In this document: piece after piece, positions 9,179 through 15,643 of the stretch | Layout of the letters: the number at the start of each line of letters is the position of its first letter | Position numbering within the stretch: the first letter of the stretch is position 1 | Source of the DNA: Zancudomyces culisetae | Taxonomy: Eukaryota; Kickxellomycota; Harpellomycetes; Harpellales; Legeriomycetaceae | DNA: 15,643 nucleotides | Assembly: GCA_001969505.1 (NCBI GenBank) | Contig: LSSK01000163.1 | Location: 5,565 to 21,207 of the forward strand | Direction of reading: 5' to 3' | The notes under the pieces: model-generated | What the model was told of the DNA's origin: nothing | What the model saw: only the letters and a program-made list of their open reading frames with translations | The model's database searches: none | Translations under genes and position numbers: made by a program

Positions 9179-9989
9179 TTACTGCAGCAGATGCTTCGCG
9201 TACTCTTCAGCAAGAACCCCTAAGAATATTTGAAAATTATCCTTTCAGTATTGTGATGAAAATGTATATGAATAAATACTTCTTAGTAAAAAAGAAAGGA
9301 GAAAAGAAAACTCGTTGGTTGTCACGTACCCAAAGCCATAGCAGTCGGAGTATCAAAGTTAAACTTCAAATCCTTTTCCTCGTGATTGTTATAATACTCT
9401 GTGATTGAATCAAAGATAGACCTTACAAGTTTCTGGTGTTAAAATATGTAAATGGACGTTCGTTAGAAATATATAATATGTCAACTTGATGTAAAAGCGT
9501 GACCATAGTTTCAACAAAAAAATATTTATTCGTATATGTGCTTACATCATCAGGTAGAATATCTTTTGAGGGCGCAGATATGTTACAAGTGACACTTTCT
9601 AGCTCCTTTTCAAAGAACACCTTTTCTAAATTATCGTGAACAAACTTTTTTGTACGCCGAGGATTTGTATCCTTTTGTCTATCAACAAATTGTTCCATAG
9701 AATTGATGTAGTCTCTCTCACCAAAGAATCTTGGAGTACACATATTTCTCTTTAGGTTATACTTCATCATGTTTCGCACGTTTCTGCTGAGAGCTTGTTT
9801 CGCATATTTGTGCATTTTCACTGCCGAGGAGGTTGAAAGGTTTTTATTTATACTAGCTTTGGATTTCTTTACACATTTCCTATTAGACTTTTTGCAATTT
9901 TCGCAGCCTTGGTCATCGAGATTGCACTGCAACTCTAGTATCGTACACTGAATGCACTTTGATGCTGAAATGTTTTCTCCATTTTTCAT
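9179..9989 (-). CDS. Zn2Cys6 protein with a C-terminal UAF Rrn10-like domain, three exons
   Basis: Exons 9989-9546, 9432-9330 and 9219-9179 splice in frame to 195 residues ending at TAA. Residues 12-39 have the exact Zn2Cys6 spacing C-x2-C-x6-C-x6-C-x2-C-x6-C (C12, C15, C22, C29, C32, C39), followed by a basic linker (KKSKASINK). Residues about 144-195, visible only after splicing, read ILPDDKLVRSIFDSITEYY, then FNFDTPTAMALGVLAEEYA and a KHLLQ end. They resemble the Rrn10 pattern: IP-D-x-DL, a helix with YA/YY, then a D-x-TAL-x-LG-x-L-x-E helix. Rrn10 is a subunit of UAF, which drives RNA polymerase I transcription of rDNA. The usual middle homology region of zinc-cluster activators is absent, as the protein is far too short. 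Zn2Cys6 is directly visible; the Rrn10 call is from memory of the family. If wrong, it is simply a short zinc-cluster protein. It shares a divergent 360-nt promoter region with ELP4. Confidence 0.6.
9220..9329 (-). other. Intron 2 of the Zn2Cys6/Rrn10-like gene (110 nt)
   Basis: Minus-strand donor GTACGT at 9329, acceptor TTCTTAG ending at 9220. Phase 1, joining TAMALG to VLAEEY. Retention gives TGA after one extra codon. Confidence 0.65.
9433..9545 (-). other. Intron 1 of the Zn2Cys6/Rrn10-like gene (113 nt)
   Basis: Minus-strand donor GTAAGC at 9545, branch-like TTTTAAC directly before the acceptor ACCAG ending at 9433. Phase 0, joining LPDD to KLVRS. Retention reads through 40 codons to a TAA at 9425-9423, which would remove the Rrn10-like part. 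Confidence 0.7.
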
Positions 9990-10349
9990 GGTGATTGTGT
10001 ATTTTCAAAAGCAACTTGCTCAATATTTCTTGTTTTTTTTCTAGCTCAACCTATCTGAATAGACTTTTTTATCGACAAATTTAAAAGTTGAATTGAATTA
10101 AGCTTAGTATCAAAATCTAAGAGTTTTCGAATTTATTTAGTTCATTAAGATTATTATAACAAGAACAGGATCAAATTGGTAATAATTGTGTAATTTGGGT
10201 GAGAATGAAAATTTTTCAGTCTTTTTTCTTTCTTTTGCTAATTGCGCTATTTTTTGTTTTTTGATGTATAACCTGGTTTTGTTTGTAATACAAGAATACT
10301 CGCTACAGTTACCAATACTAAAATATAAGAATTGACCATAAAATTAAAA
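9990..10349. other. Divergent promoter region, 360 nt
   Basis: Shared upstream region of the Zn2Cys6/Rrn10-like gene (leftward) and ELP4 (rightward). AT-rich with T-tracts near 10030-10040 and 10215-10260, typical of nucleosome-poor yeast promoters. No motif can be assigned with confidence and no gene is seen. Confidence 0.5.
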
Positions 10350-11813
10350 ATGAGTTTTCGAAAGGCAAAGGGAAACGAAGATAACAAGCCCATACCAGGC
10401 ACAAGATACCAGACACAAAGTCAACTAAACATAACCTCAACAGGATGTCTGTCATTTGACGAAGTTATGGGCGGAGGAATCCCGGTAGGTGCAATGATAC
10501 TAGTAGAGGAAGATCGACTTACCGATTACAGCAAAACTCTTCAATCCTTATTTGAATCTCAGGGAGTCAGCCATGGGCAGGAATTGTTGGTGATCAAACC
10601 GGGATTAAATAGCAAAATCGAGCTATCGCTACCGGAATCTGTTTCCGAAGAAAAGAAAAAGAGAGTTGAAAAACCAAAACCGGAAAATAACCAACCAAGA
10701 CAGGATTATAGCGATCGGCGAGCCACAGGCGACTCAATGAAAATCGCATGGAGGTATAATAGTTTACAAAAAATCCGAGGACCGGGTCTCTTAGCAGAAT
10801 TGAAAGGTATGTCTTAGTTTTAGTAGGGATTTTCACTGTGGATACTTGGATCCTGAGCTTTAATATATGATGATTTAAACATAACATACACAATCGTACA
10901 TATAATATATAGAGGATCCCGATAATAAATATTGCAACAGCTTTGATATCACAAAAACCATTGGGAAAGATGGATTAGACGCAGCAAAGATCGATACCAT
11001 TGATGTCTTTAAACTATCGATAGAGGCGGAGAAAGACGGTCAGAGTGTGTATGGTGCTATCTATGGGAAAATTGCATCTTTTATAGAAAGGCAGCAAGAA
11101 CAAAACGCAATTGTAAGAATATCGATTCACTCGATAGGATCCCTGTTCTGGGGCCAAGACAACGGCGATAAAGAGTTGTTGGTATTTCTGCACTCCCTAC
11201 GCGGTCTACTACGAAAGAGCAACAGGGCAGTGTGTATGTTGAGTCTTCCAGTCAGCCTGTACAAAGACACTGGTTCAGAACAGCGCCAAACAATAGTTCG
11301 ACGAATTGAACATCAATGCGATGCGGTTGTTGAGCTTGAATCCTTTGAAGGTATTTTTTTAAAACTATTTAGTTTATTTTTGTTCATAAACACATGCGAA
11401 GCTTGTTTACACCTTTACTTATGTAAATAGGGGCAGAGTGTGGCGAGTTGGCGATCCTGAAAACTCAAAAAACACGAAATGTCATCAGCAACCAAAGCAA
11501 TGAGTACCATGGATTCTTCCATATCCACAAAAACTTTAGTCTGAATTCCATGTTTCCAATCGCCGATAAGACATCGCTTTTGAAGTCTGAAGGAAGCGGC
11601 GGATCCGAAAACAACCTAGCATTCAAGCTGAAGAAAAAGAAATTTTCTATCGAAACCTACCACTTGCCCATAGAAGGTGGGACAAGCGAAAGAAGAGTTC
11701 CTGATAGCGCCAGTAGTGGCTCCAATTCTTCGGCTACAGGTGTTCCTAATAGACTTACAACAAAACTCTCTCAACGACAATCCAACTTATCACAGAGTGT
11801 TACTGATTTCTAG
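10350..11813 (+). CDS. ELP4: Elongator complex subunit Elp4, three exons
   Basis: Exons 10350-10806, 10913-11350 and 11431-11813 join to 425 residues (Saccharomyces Elp4 is 456). Elp4 forms the hexameric Elp4-5-6 ring of Elongator, a RecA-like ATPase fold that binds tRNA and helps release it during wobble-uridine modification. Family landmarks: TSTGCLSFDEVMGGGIPVGAMILVEEDR split as TSTGCLSFDEVMGGG (29-43) and IPVGAMILVEEDR (44-56), MKIAWRY in exon 1 before the first junction, a CNSFDITK stretch in exon 2, EYHGFFHIHKNFSLNS and LAFKLKKKKFSIETYHLP in exon 3. The tail is Ser/Gly-rich. The start is the first ATG in frame; the frame is open a little further up but without an ATG. The gene is convergent with RRP7, with stops about 100 nt apart. 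Assignment is firm. Confidence 0.95.
10807..10912 (+). other. ELP4 intron 1 (106 nt)
   Basis: Donor GTATGT, branch-like CATAAC near 10880, acceptor ATATAG. Phase 1, joining LLAELK to EDPDNKY through a split GAG codon. Frame closes in the intron (a TAG shortly after the donor). Confidence 0.9.
11351..11430 (+). other. ELP4 intron 2 (80 nt)
   Basis: Donor GTATTT, acceptor AAATAG. Phase 1, joining LESFEG to AECGELA. The branch site is not obvious. Retention stays open to the TAG at the acceptor and would drop the EYHG...HLP C-terminal third. Confidence 0.9.
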
Positions 11814-11916
11814 CTTGCCATTTAGTTATTCTTTGGTATGATTTTCTGTAAACTTTAACCAAAACAAAACAGATATTTACACAAACAAAAACAGTCTAAA
11901 TAAATGTATAAACTTC

Positions 11917-13005
11917 CTAGTAGGGTTTAAATCGTCTCTTGGCCTTGAGCTGTTCGATTTTGGCTTTATCGTCCTCAAATTTCTTTCTGAGATCGTTGAT
12001 TTCCTGCTTTTTGTTTTCTCTTTGCTGCCAGCGGTAAAATGTAGCATGTTCCATTTTCTTTTTCTTGGCTGCAAGTTTTTCAGAAAGAGCTTTATTCCCT
12101 GTCACTGTCATTGAAGAGCCTGTCACCATTGAAATATCAGCGTTTGCACCACCCATAGAATCAAACGCACCCTTTCTATTCTTGTTGGAATACGAAACTG
12201 TAACAAAGCCGTCCTCATCTGGAACGTTTCTTTGAGCACTGATTGCCTTTTCTCTCTCGTATTCAGCAGCCTCGAATTTTTGCATAAATAGATCGACCTC
12301 CTTTTGTACAGTATCTAATTCTGGTCTTATTTTCTGGTATTCGAACTTGTATCTTTGGATTCCTCGATACTCCTCCACATCTTTACCATCTTCTGCCCTC
12401 CAGACAACTGGGATCCTTTTTTCATCCATGACAGAACACAACACCTTTTCTATATCCTCTGTTTTTGCTAGTACAACATGGGCTGTACTTCCTGATTCTA
12501 TTCGCTGGATTCCCTTACTATCCACACCACCTTCGGTTTTGTTTTTTCCAGCATCTCTCTTTCCTCGTCGTCTTTTCCCAGACGCGTTGGCTGCCTCCTT
12601 TTCCTTGGCTTTAAGATTTTCTAGTATTTTCCATTTTTCTCCCTCGTTATTTATACCATCGACTCCGATTATGCCATTGAAAAACACTTCTACAACCTTT
12701 ACTCCAGCTAATTTTCTAAATACCATCTCTACATCCTTTTTAGTACTATACACTGGTAAATTATACACAAACAGGGTTCTGTTCTCTGGGAAATTCATTT
12801 CTCCAGCCATATTTCCGTTACTGTGCTGTTTGACATATATGTAGCTCCTTATTTCGGGATTCTTGGTGTTTTGTAGAATCGGGATTATTGTGTACCCGTT
12901 AACACTAAGCTCTCTTTTAGCTGTCTTTTCATTTCCCTTTTCCTTTGCCGAAATCTTTTTGTTTTTCGCTTCCTCTGGGATGGTTTTTTTATTTATCTTG
13001 GCCAT
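11917..13005 (-). CDS. RRP7: Ribosomal RNA-processing protein Rrp7
   Basis: A single exon of 362 residues, longer than Saccharomyces Rrp7 (297). Rrp7 is part of the UTP-C module with casein kinase 2, Utp22 and Rrp36 in the small-subunit processome of the nucleolus, needed for 18S rRNA maturation and 40S assembly. Landmarks: GYTIIPI near residue 37, an RRM-like strand RTLFVYNLP (76-84), DEDGFVTV (263-270), and the hallmark C-terminal block FYRWQQRENKKQEIND (323-338) ending in KAKRRFKPY, which in the family binds pre-rRNA near helix 44. An extra Lys/Arg-rich loop (RRRGKRDAGKNK, roughly 145-156) sits inside the RRM-like part and accounts for much of the added length. The start is the first ATG; the N-terminal 35 residues are lysine-rich. 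Convergent with ELP4, leaving a 103-nt spacer with no visible gene. Confidence 0.95.
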   Translation of the reverse strand: MAKINKKTIPEEAKNKKISAKEKGNEKTAKRELSVNGYTIIPILQNTKNPEIRSYIYVKQHSNGNMAGEMNFPENRTLFVYNLPVYSTKKDVEMVFRKLAGVKVVEVFFNGIIGVDGINNEGEKWKILENLKAKEKEAANASGKRRRGKRDAGKNKTEGGVDSKGIQRIESGSTAHVVLAKTEDIEKVLCSVMDEKRIPVVWRAEDGKDVEEYRGIQRYKFEYQKIRPELDTVQKEVDLFMQKFEAAEYEREKAISAQRNVPDEDGFVTVSYSNKNRKGAFDSMGGANADISMVTGSSMTVTGNKALSEKLAAKKKKMEHATFYRWQQRENKKQEINDLRKKFEDDKAKIEQLKAKRRFKPY

Positions 13006-13066
13006 TTTCTAAATTGCTCGTGAACTTTTCATTCACTTTTGAAATGTCTATTACTATTAACTAACT

Positions 13067-13074
13067 ATTATATA
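13067..13074 (-). promoter_or_regulatory. Possible TATA box of RRP7
   Basis: TATATAAT on the minus strand, about 62 nt upstream of the RRP7 ATG at 13005. Position fits a yeast TATA element; composition in AT-rich DNA makes chance matches common. Confidence 0.3.
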
Positions 13075-13182
13075 CAATTAACATGGAAAAAAAAAATTTT
13101 TTTTTCTTTAAATATTAAATGGGAAATACTAGAAACTGATTTGCAGAGAAATCGATCTATATTTTTTTTTCTGCACTTTGCT

Positions 13183-13304
13183 AGTGCTGAAGCTGAAAGA
13201 AAAAATTTTCTGACTACTAGCGCAAATATATTAAACAGTAGTCAGGATTTGCAAGTTACACAACCAACCTGGATGGATCGTGAGTACAAGATGTAGTCAG
13301 CACT
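13183..13304. repeat. Nested inverted repeats, possible structured RNA
   Basis: Outer arms AGTGCTGA (13183-13190) and TCAGCACT (13297-13304) pair perfectly. Inner arms CTGACTACT (13210-13218) and AGTAGTCAG (13237-13245) pair perfectly across an 18-nt loop. GTAGTCAG also recurs at 13293-13300, overlapping the right outer arm, so the left inner arm could pair with either copy. The sequence is not recognisable to me as a tRNA, U snRNA or box C/D snoRNA. Confidence 0.4.
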
Positions 13305-13573
13305 GTACACAATCTTGGATACCTCTAACTAACCAACAATCTTTTCTCTCTTATTCTCCCTTACCTGCCTTGGTGGGGTTTTAACCATTTTTAATCCTCC
13401 AATTCTTGCTATTTGGCAGTAAAATAAATACTACAAGACTAAAACTAAAACTAAAGTTAAATATAAACAATAATTACAACCCATTCTGGATAACACTTCG
13501 AATATAATTTTTTGCGTTTAAAACCACCACTACATCCCTCAACCTTCTAAAGAATATTTAACGCCCTTTATTT

Positions 13574-15617
13574 TTATGACCGTTTCTTTTTCTTTTTGAA
13601 AAAAAAGGCATTAAGCCTTGCAGACCTTTTGTTGCAGTTTGGCTGTGAGCTGCAACAGTGTTTGCTCATGTTAATAAAATCCTTGGGAATTATCCAGTGA
13701 TTAAGATCACTCGAAGTAATTGCATATTCATGCATAAGTCTTATCTCATCGGGGTACTGCTCATTGTGAAGGCAAACGGATGCTTTTACAACCACCAGCT
13801 TGTCCAGATATCCGAGCAGATAGCTTGTAAATTGGTAGTAGGCTGAGTATTTTTTGAGTATTTCCAAGAGATAATCGTATGAGGATCTGATTTTTTTGTA
13901 ATTAGGATGGTCAGTTAGGTTTCTGACATTTATTAGCACCACAAGTCCAAAGAAAGCCCAAACGGTAAGGTGTGGTCCTCTGTAGTATTCTGGAATTTTC
14001 ACTATATCTTTTTCAAATATTTCTGCAATTTTTATGGCAGACTCGATGCATACGTTCTTTGAGTTTCGCACACGGGCACCTGAAATACCCCTCGACTTTG
14101 GCTTAACAATATTCAGTTGATGTAGAAAAATATTCAGTGCGTTGTGGTAGAGGTACAGTAGCAACAACTCGACTGGTTTTGCTTCCCTCTGGCCTTCCTC
14201 TACATCACCATTATTGCTAGCATTGATTAGGCTGTTATCGTATACATCTGGAAGTTCATAAGACTCGATCTCGACCTTCAACCTCTTCATGAAAACTACG
14301 TATGAATCAAACTCCACTGGATCGTACACAAACCTTTTCAAAGTAAAAGTACTGCCTGTCAGTGATTTTTTAAGACAAATCTTGTTCACATACTCAAGCA
14401 GCACACCTATAAACTTTAACATCTTAAATAGTGTAGAGTATATCCCGGGTTCAATCATATTGCTAATTTGGCCAACTTGAGGCGGGGTTGTAGTCGCTAT
14501 AAAGCTGTTCAGACGTTTAACTCTTTCGCTGCAGCTTTTTGCGTTACCTCCATATCTCCAAAAGAAGTCGTTTGTGGGATATTTTATTTGAATATCTGAA
14601 TTGCTAATATATGAGATTCTACCTGATACCATTGTGTGAATTCTTACTGAAAACACTGCAACCCAAACAACTCGTCTTATAAACTCTTTCCCCTCTTCTG
14701 ACAGTATTTTTGTTGGTGTTACAAATTGATTGTCCAGAAAATTATATTTTGCTCTTTTAATTCCGCTATATAAATGGTTGTATTTAGTTGGTTGTTAGAA
14801 AAGAGTAGAAAGTATATTGTAAAGTAGAGCCAAAAATTAACCAACTTACTTTATCGCAGTTTCTAAACAAATTATGGATATTAATGTAAGTAATAAGTAT
14901 AGTATACTATCCAACACGGTTAAAATCAACATCAACATCAACATCAACATCAACATCAAAACCAAGCATAGTGATTAGTGTAACATCAATCTCACCTAAA
15001 TTATCGTTAGCGGCTCCAATTGCCCCTTTTCTCCATTGGTACGCAGTCATTATGAGACATGACCAAATATAGTACGGGTCTGTAGAAAAAATACTTTTCC
15101 TAAGCAGTTTGTTTGCTTTCGCTGCATAGATCTCCCTCTCACAAACACGGTTGCCTTTAAATTTTTCTTCTTTGCCCCCGCTTGCTAAAATAGAGTATAA
15201 AAATACATCTGGCAGCCTTTTCTCCAAGAAGCTGTTTAAAATCGCTGTTATCCTCAATGGAATCATCATTACTGGTATTTTGTACATCAGCTCGAATAGA
15301 GTGTCTTCAAACTCCATCAGTTTTATATGCTCATTTGGATCGTTGGTGTTTGGCAGTTTATCTATGTAGTTTTCCCAACTGCATAGTTCATAGTTAGTGC
15401 CAGTTTTCTCACTACTAGATATTTCCTTTTGCTTCAAGATGTCTTTCAATAAAGCCGTTTTTCTGCCTTTCCGTATCAAGAGATCAACCCCAACTAAATA
15501 CTCCTCAATATTTGTTATTTTTTTGTTGATTGCGTTTATGGTATTCGTTCTTGTGTTGTTTCCGTTTGGATCAAGTCTGCTGCCACAGTTTTTAGGTTTA
15601 TCGTTTTCTAACTCCAT
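13574..15617 (-). CDS. Fungal-specific transcription-factor domain protein, three exons with a 13-nt microexon
   Basis: Exons 15617-14996, 14862-14850 and 14765-13574 total 1827 nt, exactly 609 codons with TAA (608 aa). The assembled protein matches the middle homology region of zinc-cluster regulators: a short coil (INKKITNIEEYL, about 29-40), IPLRITAILNSFLEKRLPD, a YYIWSCLIMTAYQWRKG helix, NLETAINGIKRAKYNFLD across both junctions, EEGKEFIRRVVWVAVFSVR, and SGRISYISNSDIQIKYP, the equivalent of the usual gRPxxIxdxDIdvplP block. It ends in a Lys-rich tail (FFFKKKKKRS). No Zn2Cys6 cluster is present. It would normally precede the coil, so it probably lies beyond the right edge: the frame stays open upstream of the ATG at 15617 to the window end, or an upstream exon joins there. 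The start given is therefore provisional. The target pathway is unknown. Confidence 0.75.
14766..14849 (-). other. Second intron of the transcription-factor gene (84 nt)
   Basis: Minus-strand donor GTAAGT at 14849, branch-like TTCTAAC about 30 nt before the acceptor TATATAG ending at 14766. Phase 2. Confidence 0.8.
14850..14862 (-). other. 13-nt coding microexon
   Basis: AAACTGCGATAAA on the minus strand, between GTTTAG and GTAAGT. It supplies the split codons and residues E-T-A-I-N that complete NLETAINGIKRAK, a helix typical of this domain, and it is what makes the phase 1 upstream exon compatible with the downstream exon, which needs phase 2. Confidence 0.7.
14863..14995 (-). other. Intron of the transcription-factor gene containing a hexamer repeat (133 nt)
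   Basis: Minus-strand donor GTGAGA at 14995, acceptor GTTTAG ending at 14863. Phase 1. It is the longest intron seen here and contains five tandem hexamers. Retention reads an Asp-Val repeat and stops at TAG 14909-14907. Confidence 0.75.
14925..14959. repeat. Hexamer microsatellite (ATCAAC)5 plus partial copy
   Basis: Five perfect ATCAAC units at 14925-14954 followed by ATCAA. On the minus strand it reads GTTGAT and lies inside the first intron of the transcription-factor gene. Confidence 0.9.
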
Positions 15618-15643
15618 CTTTATTTTCAGAAATCTTATTTGTA

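Larger units (their letters stand above)
13006..13573. other. Intergenic region with inverted repeats, 568 nt
   Basis: Upstream of RRP7 and downstream of the transcription-factor gene, so it should hold the RRP7 promoter on the left and the terminator of the right-hand gene. A TATATAAT element (minus strand) lies at 13067-13074. An A10-T9 tract is at 13087-13105. Nested inverted repeats occupy 13183-13304 and are listed separately. A pyrimidine-rich stretch with CTAACTAAC lies near 13326. No coding region is supported on either strand. Confidence 0.5.

Noticed and set aside
13039-13296. Plus-strand ORF ending QPTWMDREYKM upstream of RRP7
   Set aside because: No in-frame ATG precedes the coding-like end, no usable splice donor exists between 13050 and 13180, and the first half is translated poly-A/poly-T.
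13270-13400. Minus-strand ATG followed by KTPPRQ and a GTAAGG donor near 13370-13390
   Set aside because: Looks like a short first exon, but every following acceptor tried leads to a stop within about ten codons.
14907-14995. Asp-Val repeat as part of the normal transcription-factor protein
   Set aside because: It lies between a GTGAGA donor and a TAG acceptor, interrupts the conserved helix, and is followed by a stop. An intronic position fits better.
1-15643. tRNA genes, CRISPR arrays, transposons, operon-type signals
   Set aside because: No tRNA B-box with a matching cloverleaf, no regularly spaced repeats, no transposase-like frame and no terminal inverted repeats were found by eye.

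Overview
This window looks like nuclear DNA from an AT-rich ascomycete yeast, probably an intron-rich, early-diverging Saccharomycotina lineage (inference). The evidence is the gene content (ELP4, RRP7, an Mms22/Mus7-like protein, Zn2Cys6 regulators), short intergenic gaps, and at least nine short introns of 80-133 nt. These introns start with GT(A/G) and nearly all end in TAG. The standard genetic code was assumed; nothing here shows how CTG is read.

Layout, left to right. (1) 1-313 (+): the 3' end of an unrecognised gene. (2) 666-1198 (+): a three-exon PTRHD1-like protein with the peptidyl-tRNA hydrolase II fold. (3) 1503-7783 (-): a very large two-exon gene, best read as MMS22/Mus7; two long ORFs are joined in frame by a 116-nt intron, giving about 2054 residues. 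(4) 7784-9178: a 1.4-kb gap with no complete gene. It holds two coding-like minus-strand fragments, one a single-span membrane ORF without a start codon. (5) 9179-9989 (-): a three-exon gene with an N-terminal Zn2Cys6 cluster and a C-terminal segment resembling the Rrn10 subunit of the RNA polymerase I upstream activation factor (UAF). (6) 10350-11813 (+): ELP4, three exons, divergent from (5). (7) 11917-13005 (-): RRP7, convergent with ELP4. (8) 13006-13573: intergenic, with nested inverted repeats. (9) 13574-15617 (-): a fungal-specific transcription-factor regulatory domain protein assembled through a 13-nt microexon; its expected Zn2Cys6 region is not inside the window.

The genes are not an operon, and no biosynthetic cluster or mobile element is visible. 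Several share a broad theme of ribosome and translation biology: RRP7 (small-subunit assembly), the Rrn10-like protein (rDNA transcription), ELP4 (tRNA wobble modification) and the PTRHD1-like protein. MMS22 acts in replication-fork repair. This theme may be coincidental.

The most interesting items are the apparent Zn2Cys6-Rrn10 fusion, the 13-nt microexon, and the unexplained coding-like fragments between MMS22 and the Rrn10-like gene.
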